Numbered from the stretch's first letter, positions 34,062-45,219 are shown. The stretch: DNA of 64,000 nucleotides from Neoceratodus forsteri (GCA_016271365.2 CM057453.1:502113001-502177000); one strand, 5' to 3'. Made by a program: numbers and translations. The notes: a model not told the origin generated them from the sequence alone.

Positions 34062-34714
34062 CCCTCTGAGGTGTCAGAAGTTAAGAGTTCTGTACTTGGA
34101 TGGTCACATACCGGACCCCAATGTAGGCAAACACTTTTAAAACACAGAAAGTCTAGGTGACAGAGTCTCTTTGTCAGAGATATTCACCCATAGGTATTGC
34201 AGGTGCCCCTCCTGGGCTTACTCAGAAGAAAAGTTGTACTCACACAAATGAAGATGTCCAAAGCAGCTTCACCAGACAGAATAGATTGAGGGGATTGCCC
34301 CTGAACCCTGAAGATCACACCCATCCCTCCTGGGATGGGGCAAAGGAAAACCCACTTAGCAAGGTATCCACCACTTCAGACACCGTCTTCTATGTTCTTC
34401 TTCTAGGGTGTGAACAAACTACCCAAAACTAAAGCGGTAGCTCTCTGTCAGGGCTAAATGAGGAGCTGCACAGCCAGCTGCAGCTTCCTCCAGGAATACT
34501 CACTCACAGACTACTGAACATTCTACTCTAGCTGACAACTGCAGCTGCAAGAGTTCTAAGATTACATCATCCCGCCAGCTCAGCTGAGACTGAAAGCGTG
34601 ACAGTGTGAAACCTATTTACCTGGCATCTCACAAGCTGCCTCTCCCTGCCTGCCATTGTTTCTAACTGGGATTCTAGTAACCCCTGGGAACAAGAGGGTT
34701 ACATAAAAAATGAT
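33815..34714. other. Unassigned DNA with (CA)n
   Basis: Apart from the dinucleotide run at 34019-34058, no feature is recognised. A 91-codon frame at 34157-34432 has no known motif. Confidence 0.35.
34019..34058. repeat. (CA)n microsatellite
   Basis: About 20 CA/AC dinucleotides without interruption, ending before AAACCCCTCTG. Confidence 0.97.
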
Positions 34715-35050
34715 GAAATGCCTTTAAGAATTGACAAAATCATGTTAGGCATGAATGTTTTTTAGTATGTATTTCTGAACAAAAATATGGGTGTAATTTT
34801 TTCCACAGGTATTGTGTTTAACTATGGTAATTGGGGCACTTAATATATACTATAAAATAAGTGATATTCACTACCTTTGAGACCCGCCCCCTCAGGAAGG
34901 CTTTGTGTTGGGCCAAAGCGCTGGGGAAGTTGGGTGTTTGTTTGTCCTGGGCACCTTGATGCTGAAAATTACATTTTACACTTTTTTGAATTATTCTCTG
35001 GTGTTATTTGTGGTTAGAGTGCAGAGCTTCCTTTTGGGTTGTTTGTTCGG
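34715..35050 (+). repeat. Dispersed repeat R1, copy 2
   Basis: Inverted partner of 20265-20610. The strand chosen here reads GGGCCAAAGCGCTGGGGAAG at about 34912. A C-rich CCCGCCCCC phrase (about 34884) is mirrored by a G-run in copy 1. Confidence 0.8.
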
Positions 35051-35602
35051 GTTGGCGACCTTTGCTCTGCACCAGGAATCACTCCTGAGCACTCTGAAAA
35101 ACTTTCCTAAAAAATTCATTTTTCTAGACTGGGATTTTCAGGTTATCCCTTTGTGCAAAGGGCAAGCCTCAACATGGGCTTTCAGCTCTCCTGGCTTGTG
35201 CAACACCTATGGAACCTATGAAGCAGTTTATCATATACTGTATGTTCCATGTGTTCTTACAAGCCCCCTGGAGTTTTGAGAGGTGCTACCAAACAAATAT
35301 AGCAGTTCAAGGCTGTAGCTGCATGTTTTCTTTTCAGGTGCAGCTGGCCAAGAAACCAAGCCATGAAAGTAGTTCATACCAGGCAATCAGAGTCTGCCAC
35401 ACTGGGTTTGGAAAAAATGGCAAAAAAATGTGTTTGCTGATAATGCCTGCATTGGGTGAAGGGTCTTTAAATACAAATAAGTTATTGTACAGCACCTACA
35501 ATGTACAGTAAATGGGCGAGGGTCTGCAATTAAAAGGTATGTACAGTATTCTCAATGTGCTCATTAGCCAAAGGCTCACTGTTCAAGGAAATCTCTATTT
35601 TC
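35051..35602. other. Unassigned spacer
   Basis: Short frames only. It ends with TATTTTC (35596-35602), which also follows the composite element on its right. Confidence 0.35.
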
Positions 35603-35879
35603 ATGTTTGCTTGCACGCATGTGCAAGAAACATAGTGCCATCATACGAGTTTTCTAGAGGTGTGTCAGCCTCTTCCAATTCAGTCAGTGTGTTTGCAGGT
35701 GAGGTCACAGTGCTCCAATCACTGCTGCAGCTGTCTATGACAGCAAGAAAATGCAGTGGCATACAGTTGAAAGGGAGAGCTCTGCTTCAGTGAGCAGAGC
35801 TCTCCCCCCCACACACACACACATGCAAGCACGCATATTGCGTGCTGATGCACTCCCTCCCCCCCCAAGCACACACTCT

Positions 35880-36185
35880 GTGGCAGACGGGGGTGCTCAA
35901 TCCCCGTCGGCTCCACGCCTCCCCCCCCAACAACAGCTGTCCAGATGCCACGCTGGGAGCCCACCCCAGCGTGGCAAGAACTGTCATAGCCAACGGGTGC
36001 CCAATCCTCCATCGGCTCCATGGCTGCCGCCCCCAAAAAGCTTTCCATATGCCGCTGAAGCCCACCCCAGCATGGCAAAGCATGTTATGTTGACGGGGTG
36101 CCTAATCCCCGTCGTGGCTCCAGACCCCAAACAGTTTTTCGAACTGCCACGCTTGGGAGCCCACCCAGCGTGGCAAATGTCCTGC
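35880..36185 (+). repeat. Hairpin minisatellite in copy A
   Basis: Three rounds of two alternating hairpins. One is of type GACGGGG… CCCCGTC (for example 35887-35909 and 36095-36115). The other is of type GCCACGCTGG… CCAGCGTGGC (for example 35947-35975), with variants ending near 36078 and 36176. Period about 105 bp. The same pair is arrayed in copy C. Confidence 0.85.
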
Positions 36186-36294
36186 ATCGCTCAAAAAGCT
36201 GTAAAGAAGAAAACCTTCTCACAGTCTCCGCCCCCCACAACCGCACTCCACCCACTGCGAACCCTGCCTCCCACACACCCCACCCCATACTTAC

Positions 36295-36361
36295 CTCCGA
36301 ACTCAGTGTGACGATCATGGTGGACGGGAACACGTCTGCACTCTTCAAAGCCGACCGCGAA
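36295..36361 (-). other. Exon-like segment with splice-site consensus, copy A
   Basis: On the minus strand this 67-bp GC-rich block is preceded by TTTCTTCAG (acceptor-like) and followed by GTAAGT (donor consensus). The homologous block in copy C (60361-60430, 70 bp) keeps both (TTTCCTCAG and GTAAGC), and the length difference is a multiple of three. On the plus strand a GTAAGC also follows. Function is inference: it may be a captured host exon or a coincidence of the repeat. Confidence 0.35.
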
Positions 36362-36419
36362 CTGAAGAAATGCCAGTAAGCTGTATAATGGAATAAATAG
36401 GGTTTTCAACTTTGTTGCA

Positions 36420-37840
36420 TATCTCAGGCATTTTTGGGAATTTTGGGCCCAAATTTTCAACATGGGTTTTTGGGACCCCTCTTCCGAATTCTTGCACTGT
36501 CATGGCATTAATCGGGCCCGAAGGGTGATTTCACGGTTGCTGCACGAAATCACCTTTCGGGGCCCATTAACAAAACAACACTGCCAGTGTTCATAAGGTG
36601 GGTTCTCAAAAAGCCTATGTTGAAAATTTGGTGAAAAAATTCAAAATGATTGTTTTATTTAGCCGCAGACAGAAAGTTCCCACGCACCGTAAGTTCGCGA
36701 ATTTTCAATATTTTCACCAGATTTCAACTTTGCCATTTTACCACACCTTCTTATGAGCAGTACAGCTGTCATTTTTCACATCTCACCCAAAATGTGTTTC
36801 CGCCCATGTAGCGCACAATGGTGCAGTCAGTGTGCGAAATCAATGTACGGGACACATTAAGAAAATCACAGTGACTCTGTTCATGAGTAGAGGTCTTAAA
36901 ATGGCTATGTAGAAAATTTGGTGAAACAATTCCTAAAAATGACTATTTTACGAGCGTGCGTTGCAGAGTTCCTACGCACGCTGGCAAGTTTGCGAATTTG
37001 TAATATTTGCATACCAGATTTTCAACAGTGCCATTTTGCCACACTTCCTTATGAGCAGTACAGCTGTCATTTTTCACATCTCACCCAAAATGTGTTTCCA
37101 CACATGTAGCGCACAATGGTACAGTCGGTGTGCGAAAACAATGTTTGGGACAGATGAAGAAAATTACAGTGACACTGGTCATGAGCAGAGGTGTTAAAAT
37201 GGCTATGTTGAAAATTTGGTGACAAAACTCCATAAAATGACTGTGTTACAAGTGAGCATTGTGCAGTTTCCACGCACCCTCGTAAGTTCATGAATTTGTA
37301 ATGTTTTCAGTCCAGATTTTCACCAGTGGCATTTTTCCACACCTCCTTAGGAACAGTACAGCTGTCATTTTCCACAACATGGACGAAATGTGTTTTCACA
37401 CTTTCAGCGCAGAAATGCGTGGTCGCTGTGGGAAATCATTGTTCGGGACAGATAAAGAAAATCACACTGACACTGTTCATGATTGGAGGTCCCAAAATGC
37501 CTGTGTTAACAATCTGCTGTAAAAAAAATCCCCAAACTAATTACATTACGGTTGTGCGTTGCACAGTTTCTATGTATGCTCGTGACTTCACCATTTTTTT
37601 TAAGATTTTCACAGCAGATTTTCAACGCCGCCATTTTTACACCTCCCCATGAACAGTACCGCTGTCATTTTTCACATCCTGTTCGGAATGTGTTTTTGCA
37701 CCTGTGGTGCCAAATGCCGTAGTCGTTGTGCAAAAGCAGTTTTCGGCTAACAAACTGATATTGCCACTGTTCATGAGGTGGGGGTCACAAAAAAGCCATG
37801 TTGAAAATTTGTAGTGAAAATACCAACGAATGCCTGAGGC
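36420..37840 (+). repeat. 298-bp dyad tandem array, copy A
   Basis: The phrase CAGCTGTCATTTTTCACA and its variants recur at about 36766, 37064, 37362 and 37661, a period of 298-299. Each unit folds as an imperfect palindrome: GCCATTTT… CTTATGAGCAG on one side and CATGAGCAGAGG… AAAATGGC on the other, centred near GTAGCGCACAATGG. TTTTCAACA/TGTTGAAAA pairs form a second dyad between units. Confidence 0.9.
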
Positions 37841-38318
37841 GTTAGGGGTTTCCTACCATAACACCCCACCCTGTAGAGAATGACAGGCATCAGGGGTGTG
37901 ACTTGCGATTCTTGCCTGTAATGCTCATACCATTCCACCCCCACCAACACCCTGCAGCCAGTGAGAGGCATCAAGGTGTGCCTCGGACTCTTCAGGCCCA
38001 AACTTCACCCCATTCTCCTATACCGCACCCATCTCACCATATTTCCTGATGGAATGGGGTGTGCATAAGGGCCAAAGACCCCAAGGCACATCATGACACT
38101 TGTCAGTGTCTGCAGGGCAGGGTGTGGTGAAATGGCATGGTCGTTATGCCTGACGACCCAAAGGCACACCCCAACGCCTGTCACTCTCTGCAGGGTGGTG
38201 GTGGGGTTGGCTTCAGTTCAATACTTTGCTGCCATTCCTATTATGCAGCTCTGTAACTTCTACACTACCAATGCCAATGCCAGCAAGCAAACATTCGGCA
38301 TTGACAAATGCTTGTTTT

Positions 38319-38606
38319 TATTTTCTGTCCTGCCCATGTATAGAACCAGTCAACTCAAATCCTGTTTCAGTGTTGCCCCCTGGGTGTTCCTCTGCCTGTG
38401 CTGACTGCAGGTAGGAACGCATAATTTGCATAATCACCCTTCACTGGAATGCCTGGAAGGGTTCTATGTGCACCTAGCTTTCTTGATGAGGACAGCAAGA
38501 TGTATAGAAGGAGGAGATTGTAAACATTCACCCCAAAGTTGGTGTTATAGTATGCCAAGGATTAACATCCCAGGGAAAAGAATGATGAGCTAAGAGACAG
38601 GAAGTG
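38319..38606. other. Spacer between composite element A and gypsy element
   Basis: No feature recognised apart from the TATTTTC at its left edge and the GGGGA duplication at its right edge (38607-38611). Confidence 0.4.
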
Positions 38607-38611
38607 GGGGA

Positions 38612-38771
38612 TGTTGGGTGCTAGCTGTTAAGAGACACTATTTTTATTTTTTACTTTCAAAGGAGCTCAGACAAGAGGCTTGTTATCAGACACCATTTTT
38701 ACTTTCACCTTTGTACTTACTCACATGACACAATCTCGCCACGAGATGGCTCTCAAACACCATACATAACA
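38612..38771 (-). repeat. Gypsy 3' LTR
   Basis: 160 bp, closely similar to 56548-56707. The shared core is AAAGGAGCTCAGACAAGAGG and CTTGTTA. It differs by scattered substitutions, indicating some age. Confidence 0.93.
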
Positions 38772-38786
38772 TATTCCTCCCCCCCT
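38772..38786 (-). other. Gypsy polypurine tract
   Basis: Minus-strand AAGGGGGGGAGGAATA immediately upstream of the 3' LTR. This is the expected site and composition of the primer for plus-strand DNA synthesis. It fixes the element's orientation. Confidence 0.88.
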
Positions 38787-38879
38787 TACTGAAAACGTCC
38801 CATTAATGAACAAGAACATTGCAATGTCCATAAAAAAAAAAAAAAAATATTTCTGAACTAAAGAATGAGGCTAGACTGC

Positions 38880-40400
38880 CTTGATTCCGGGTTCACCTTG
38901 GAGATTATTCTGCCCCAATAGTTATGGGTTTGCCACGAACTGTAAGTCCAAACAGTGAGATGGTTTCCTCACTCTGGTGATGTGTCGTCGAACCTCGGGT
39001 GTACTTGTTTTGGCACGTTCACCAGGAGATGATGCAGAAACTGGCATTGGAGTCAGTGATGTATGCATGTATGCATGGTTTCTGGCATCGCTTCAGCAGT
39101 GGCTGGGGGTGCGTTACCTTCTGTAGGACTGACGTGAGAAGAACTAGAAGACTCTGGAGTGGTTAACTTTGGATTCTGAATTCATTCTGGGACCTTAGCT
39201 AGGTCCAGACCTTCAGAATATCCAGCAGAGGACATGTTTGAAGGTATAGTAACGCCTGATAAGAGCTGATCCACAGGTCTCCACCAGATAAAGTCATTCC
39301 CTGTCTTAACGGTGTATGACACAGGCCCTGTCTGTGTAATCACTGTGGTTTAAATCCATTTTACTCCTGCTGCAAAATTACGAGCTAGCACAGACTGCCC
39401 CAACTGAAAAGGTCTGCTCTTAGCCCTTGGTTCTCACCTGTTCACTGGTGCCTGTTGTTGATGGTTCACAACTTGTTTTGCTTCAGGCTATCTCAACAGG
39501 TTGAAAGAAGAATGCAATTGTCGTCCCATCATTAAGAATGCTGGAGATACCTTTGTTGTAGGGTGAACTGTATTCCTGTAAGACAACAAGAAAGTGTCCA
39601 AGCATTTTTGAAGACAAGCCTGTCCTTGAGCTGATTTTAAAGCCTGTTTCAGTGTCTGGGCAAGTCTCTCAGCCAGTCCATTAGTAGCTGAATGATAGGG
39701 TGCTGACTAAATATGATGAACAACGTTCAACTGCATAAACATTGCAAGCTCCTTGGAGATGAATTGTGCACCATTGTCACTCACCAACTGGTCAGGTAAG
39801 CCATAATGAGCAAACATTTCTCTGAATTTTTTAATTGTGCTCTCTGCTGTGGTAGAGGTCATTACAGCAACTTCAGGCCATTTTGAGTGGGCATCAACCA
39901 CTACCAGGAACATGTGTCCTTCAAATGGTCCAGGAAAATCAACATGGATATGCTGCCAAGGATGTTCAGACCAATTCCAGGGATACAGAGGTGCTAAATG
40001 AGGCATACTCCACACACTCTAGCATGAAAGACAAGGCTTGGCTTTTTCTTCAATGGCATGGCTCAAGCCAGGACACCAGAAGTAGCTTTGCTCAAGATTT
40101 GCGCAATTTCCTTCATATGCACGATTCCACAATGACCTGAGTGTTGCTGTTGCAATATCTGCTGTTGTAATGGTGGAATAATAACTCACAAGCAACTGGA
40201 CTGAATGGATAACTCCTTCTTTGTGGCAACATAGAGCATCAACGCGGAATGCTCCTTTAAGTTCTCTGGGAACTTGCCATGCAGCACCAAGTCCATTACC
40301 TTGGACAGTAGTGGATCCACCCGCGTGTACTTTTTCACCTGAGCTGCCATGATGGGTGCATTTTCCACTTGTTCAGAATAGAGCATTTATCCTTGGGAGC
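38880..40400 (-). pseudogene. Gypsy integrase region, broken
   Basis: The DDE integrase core reads from about 39960 downward: HIHVDFPGPFEGHMFLVVVD (first Asp), LVSDNGAQFISKE (second Asp) and, past a stop at about 39707, NGLAERLAQTLKQAL (Glu). The N-terminal zinc-binding part lies at about 40020-40400 but is disrupted. A C-terminal tail with stops runs to about 38880. The catalytic triad is readable, yet in-frame stops and frame changes make the gene inactive. Confidence 0.88.
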
Positions 40401-40509
40401 TGTCTACATGGTGAATTGGCAATGGCAATCAGCAAAGTCCATCAGTATTGCCATGTAGTGCTGACTTCTGTTACTTGATGTCATATGTGTGGACAGACAG
40501 TAACAGAGC

Positions 40510-40929
40510 TCAACATTGCATCCTACTCACAGCAAATGACAGAATACCCATTTGTGGTCCAAAAATGGAAGTCAAGGGATGGTGATCCGTTAAAAGTGTG
40601 AATTTCAGCCCAAACAAGTACTGGTGAAACTTGCAGATGCTGAAGATAATTCCCAGGGCTTCGCATTCTATTTTGGCATAGTAATTTTTGGCCTTGCTTA
40701 ATGTCCTAGATGTTAATGCAATTGGTCTCTCTTCTCCTGATGACATGATGAGAGACACCACAGCTCCCACACTATAGGGAGAGGCATCACAGGTCAACTG
40801 TATGAGCAACGCAGGATCAAAATGTGTCAAAACGTATGAAGTTGCTAACAGTTCTTTAGCTTTGTCCAATGCTGCATTGCAGTCTGCTGTCCATTTTTTT
40901 CCAGTTTTTGTTCTGACAGGGAGGTACAT
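40510..40929 (-). pseudogene. Gypsy RNase H domain
   Basis: One open frame of 139 codons contains FDPALLIQLTCDASPYSVGA (the usual catalytic DAS), RPIALTSRTLSKAKNYYAKI, ECEALGIIFSICKFHQYLFG and FTLLTDHHPLTSIFG. This is the standard order of gypsy RNase H. It follows directly on the RT C-terminus and breaks at the start of the connection to integrase. Confidence 0.9.
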
Positions 40930-40966
40930 ACAAGGGTTTCAAAATTGTTGCCAGGTGGGAAATAAA

Positions 40967-41388
40967 TCATCCATAGTAATTAAGTAACCCCAGAAAAGAA
41001 CGCAACTGGCTCACAATCTGAGGGGTAGGAGCTTCCACCATGGCCTTGACCTTGGAGGGAGCAGTATGGAGGCCTGTAAAGTCAATCACATGTCCAAGAT
41101 ATTCAACAGAGGGTTGAAAGAATGCACACTTGTCTTTTTGGACTCGAAGACCATACTCCTCTAGTCTCTGTAAAGTAGTATCAAGGTTCTTGAGGTGTTC
41201 TTCATTTTTGCCTGTTACCAGAATATCATCCAGGTAGCAATGTACTCCTGGAAGGCCACACAAAATCTGGTCCATAGCTCATTGGAACAAGGCTGAAGTG
41301 GACGTTATTCCAAAAGGCAAACAGCGGTATTGGAATATCCTTTATGTGTCACAATAGTTAGCAGTTGCTGTGACTCCTCATAGGCATA
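40967..41388 (-). pseudogene. Gypsy reverse transcriptase, C-terminal part
   Basis: Starts in an N-terminal piece across the nested insertion (QQLLTIVTHKGYSNTAV at about 41325-41375), then, after a frame change, the palm motif HCYLDDILVTGKNEEH with catalytic YLDD (41221-41245). It continues with VQKDKCAFFQPSVEYLGHVI and RSFLGLLNYYG, the usual thumb/connection. The break at 41388/41389 is the boundary of nested element X. The other half is at 54725. Confidence 0.93.
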
Positions 41389-41590
41389 CATCTGTAGAAA
41401 AGAAATACACGGGATCACGTGATGCCTTCGACCTGAGAGGACTCTTGTCTGTACTGTTCTCCTCCCTCACCTCCAAATAGCTATCTTTTTTTGATATCCA
41501 GAGCAACATATCTATAATTTACCTTCTACAAAACAACTACTACACCACAGACTGAACATCACCTCAAAACTGAGAGACTCAATTGCATCT

Positions 41591-42423
41591 ATGGAGGCTG
41601 AAATGCAACAAGCACTTCCAACCCGAACGCCACCTCAATCACCAGAAAAGTCAGTCAAGAGATCCAAGTCAATGGCCGCGACCTCCAGCAAGGCCATGCC
41701 TCATTCTACCAGCAATACTCTTCTCACAGAAGAAAAATTCCTTGCCAAAATGACCTCCATTAAAGAAACATTTCAAGAATTTGCCTCTTATCTCAAGGGG
41801 ATCCAAGCAGAGCTCAAAGTCACCAATCGGAGGATTGGCGACATCTCAGCCCAAGCCTCCTCTTTAGAAGGTTGACAGAAAAGGGTCGATCCAGATATTA
41901 CTGCCCTCAGAGAAAAGCTAGCTAAATTGGAACTAAAATGGAGGATTTAGAAGGCCGAAATCGCTGTAACAACATTGTGATCTTTGGGCTACTTGAAGAC
42001 GCCAAAGGCTCTTCCCTGGTCCTCTTCGCACAGAAACTACTGCTGAAAATTGCTGGCTCACCTCCATACTCCACGGCCTACCAAGTTGAATGGGCTCACT
42101 GCTCCTCAAAACTGAGACCCCCTCCTGGTGCCAATCCTAGACCCTTCATCCTCTGCCTCCTCAGCTATTTGGATCGGCAGCATGTCCTACATAAAAACAA
42201 GAAGCTGCAAGAGATAAGCTGGGAGAAGGCTTCACTTCGCTTTTCTCAAGATTTACTGGTGGTGACTTGCCAAAAGAGGGCGGATTATCATGCTTCCATC
42301 ACCAAGTTGATAGCCGCCAGGATCTGCTTTCTGATTATGTACCCAGCTAAGCTACTCGTTCGCCATCAAAACACCTGGAAAGCTTTTGATAATGCGAGGC
42401 AGGCCATGGAAGACCTTTGCTGA
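41591..42423 (+). pseudogene. L1-type ORF1 protein, one frame break
   Basis: The RNA-binding chaperone of the LINE particle. The first frame (41591-41875) has a basic N-terminus (SVKRSKSMAATSSK) and the start of a coiled coil, ending in TGA at 41873. The second frame (41938-42423) begins MEDLEGRNRCNNIVIFGLLE, the hallmark linker into the RRM of transposase-22/L1 ORF1 proteins. It continues through RPFILCLLSYLDRQHVL and the C-terminal domain (ISWEKASLRFSQDLLV). The coiled coil between (about 41730-41940) shows heptad-like Leu/Ile spacing interrupted by the stop. Confidence 0.9.
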
Positions 42424-43754
42424 TGTTCCCAGACTTGTTTAATCATCACTGATGCATCAGCTTACTGCCTTGAGATCCTTCATATGGCAGCTGCAAGTTA
42501 CCTTCATGTTTAGTGCAGTGTTTTCAATAGGGCTTTTTCCAACCCCTCCATATCCCACCTTAACCTAGAAGCTCAGTGTGGAACAGTGTCCTTGTAGACT
42601 CTATCACACCTCCTGTGTCTGCGGGTTGGGGTTCTCCCTCCTGACTCCTGTTGCTGGTGTTCCTCTTTCCATGTTGTACGCAGCCCCCCCACCACAATTG
42701 TTCTCCTTCCATTTAAGCAGGCCACCATTGGACTAGAACTCTTAATCGCTACCGATACTTGTTTTTTCATATGTCTGCTACTCATTTCCGCTCTGCATGA
42801 CTGTACCTCTCCTCGACTGCCCACACTGCCATGTGGCTCTGCTGCTCGAACATGTGCACTGTCGTGCAGACCCATCACTAAGCTGAGCCACACAGATAGA
42901 CGTGATCTGCACACTGAGTGTATTTAACTCCTGTTTGTGACATGGGGTTTAATCCTTCTTAGCATCCCTTTCTTTTCTTCTCTTCTTACTTCCCCCTTTC
43001 TTAACATTCCCTCTTCTTTTCATTGTGTACTCCTTCTTCCTAGTTCCGTGCTCTTTTCCTCTTTTTCTATATCAAGCCTATATCTATGTGATGTAAACCA
43101 GGCAAGCAAGCACCTGATACATAGTTCTTATATATTCGTAAACCCATAACTCTACCTCTTGGAAATTTACTCACAGTTTTAATTTCATCCCATTCTCCCT
43201 TAACCCCCCCCCACCCTTTTTTTCTTTTCTTTGTCTCTCTTAGGATATAAATTAACTTGATGCTGTCATGAGATGCTCAATCATTGAGCCCAATTACTCA
43301 GGGTCTAGATGTATGCACTGTTATGAGGTCTATTGCACTGGAGTTAGTTCAAGTAACTGGTCTCATTGTTCATACAGTGGAGTCTGTGTGTTTGAATTCT
43401 TCCAATAATGAATGTTGTTAGGTTACCTGGTTACCTTATTGGGTTTGGAGGGATGGGGGGAGGGTGAAATGATGGACTGTTATCTTGGGTGGAACAGTTA
43501 TGTCATGGCAATGGGGTATAAAGCCTCCACGCTGTTTACTGTACAGTTGGTTATTGCAAGTTTACTGTTCTTGGTTCGCGGGGCTCAGGGTTTGTTACTC
43601 TTTGTTGGGGATGTGGGGGAGTGGAAGTGGGTGGGATGAGTTGGGAATCTCTAGGGGGGGTTTGCCACAGGCTCTAGAATCTATGTTTTCACCCCTTCTC
43701 TGCCTGGGCTCCTTTTCCCGTGGGACTTGTCCCTCTTCATAATGTAGTATAGTT
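42424..43754. other. L1 inter-ORF region, unusually long
   Basis: 1.33 kb separates ORF1 and ORF2, whereas this group usually has a short spacer or overlap. There are pyrimidine-rich stretches at 42960-43080 and 43185-43240, and G-rich DNA at 43440-43680. No ORF has a known motif. It could be a structured spacer of this family or hold a further unrecognised insertion. Confidence 0.5.
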
Positions 43755-44836
43755 ATGTCTGGTTATCATTTCTGTACTTAGAATATTAAAGGGGCACAGA
43801 CCCCAGCCAAGCAAATGAAAGTCCTGATACACCTTTGGCAGCTTCAAGCTGACATGGTATTCTTACAAGAAACCCACTTGCTACCCACTCAAGCATTTTA
43901 CTTTCATCAGCTTTGGGTTGGACAAGTGTTTGACTCCAGCCTTAACTTATGGAAAAGGGGAACTGCCATTCTAACTGCCCGCAAACTTCCCTTCCATTTA
44001 CTGCAAGAAATGTCTGACCCAGAAGGCCGCTACACCATTTTAAGGGGGATCCTAGGTCATTCAGAAGTCATCCTTGGCTCCATCTATGGACCTAACTCTG
44101 ATGACCTGGGTTTCTTTACTGGTGTAATGACCATATTTGCTTCCTGGTCCTCCCTACCAATTATTCTTGGGGGGGGACTGGAACCAGGTTCTATCCAATT
44201 GCCTTGATAGATTAGGCCATCCCAAAATATCCTTGACCCCAGGCCAAAAAGCCATGCAGGACTTGCTGCATTCTATTGGTTTGGCAGATCCCTGGCGGAT
44301 TCCCTATCCTAATAAGAAAGAGTACTCCTTTTACTACATCATTCATTTTCCCATCTTTATTATTTTTTTAGTGAGCTCGGAGTGCCTTCCGAGGATAACA
44401 TCTGTCTTTTACTCATCCAAAACTTTCTCTGATCACCACAGAGCCCATCTAGCCCTTGATATTACACCCAGTCTTCAAAGAGACAGACTTTGTAGGGTCA
44501 ATAATCAACTTCTTAAGTCAGAAGACCTACTACTTCATCTACAATCCTTTACTTCCACATTTATGCTGGATAATTCTCCCTCTATGCCTAGAGTGGATAT
44601 ATTATGGTGCGCCTTAAAGTGTTCTCTTAGATGGGAATTAATCCTTCTGGCCTCTACACGTAAAAAAAAAAGGGAACAACAACTTTCAACTTTAATTGAT
44701 CAACTTAATCATGCAGAGGCCAATTTAAATTCTTCATCTCCTGCTGCTGACTGGAAGAAGGCTGAATCCCTTAGAGCTCAGTATAATCATTTATTGGCAG
44801 ATTGTACTGAGTTTCTCCTGCTTAGATCCAGGATAA

Positions 44837-45050
44837 AGTACAGTTATGTAAGAACTTACCATAACAGTAGATCTTTGAGAACAGCTCTTGCAGCACGTTA
44901 CACCATTAGGACTGAAGCCGGCAGGCGCCAGGACCCCACGGAAATTTTCTAGCTAGCAGTATTCAGCGGGGACCACCTCCAATGTGGGTCCCACCCCCGA
45001 TGTCAGACATGGTACATAAGGAGGCAGTCCCCCAGAATCCCCAGTTCTCC
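44837..45050 (+). repeat. DIRS 2 terminal inverted repeat, distal (3') side
   Basis: 44868-45045 is the reverse complement of 51165-51340 with about a dozen differences, many of the CpG-to-TpG/CpA type. It includes AAATTTTCTAGCTAGCAGTA at 44942. Confidence 0.9.
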
Positions 45051-45219
45051 CGCCGGTGACTCCCGGTCACTGGATGACATCAGAAGAGGAGACTGAGGAT
45101 CCGCCATCAAATGGCAGTCAGAGAGATGCTGAGAACACCTGATCCTAGGAGAAGGATGTTGGAACTAGAATCTACCTCCAGCGGAGATGGTGGGAGGGAA
45201 AGTACCTGCTGCAAGAGCT

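Larger units (their letters stand above)
35603..38318 (+). mobile_element. Composite hairpin/satellite element, copy A (~2.7 kb)
   Basis: End-to-end similar to 59661-62350 and sharing its first ~215 bp with 57269-57482. The order within is: a terminal hairpin (ATGTTTGCTTGCAC… GTGCAAGAAACAT); a 200-bp unique part; a CA-rich run; a hairpin minisatellite (35880-36185); an exon-like segment (36295-36361); a ~298-bp dyad tandem array (about 36420-37840); an inverted CACCCC/CCTGTCA region (37866-38205); and an end near ACAAATGCTTGTTT. GTTTGCTTGC near the left end and GCAAGCAAAC near the right are mutual inverses. TATTTTC occurs directly on both sides (35596-35602 and 38319-38325), a possible 7-bp target duplication. 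No ORF is shared with copy C at meaningful length. I do not recognise the family. Confidence 0.75.

Noticed and set aside
35880..36185. attC-like or rho-independent terminator hairpins
   Set aside because: The hairpins are part of a dispersed eukaryotic repeat, with no bacterial genes or U-tracts nearby.
35751..36311. 186-codon plus-strand ORF in composite copy A
   Set aside because: It runs through the hairpin minisatellite. Copy C does not preserve the frame, and overlapping frames on the other strand are equally long.
35603..38318. Helitron interpretation of the composite element
   Set aside because: The ends do not show 5'-TC and 3'-CTRR with an adjacent hairpin, and a possible target duplication is present.
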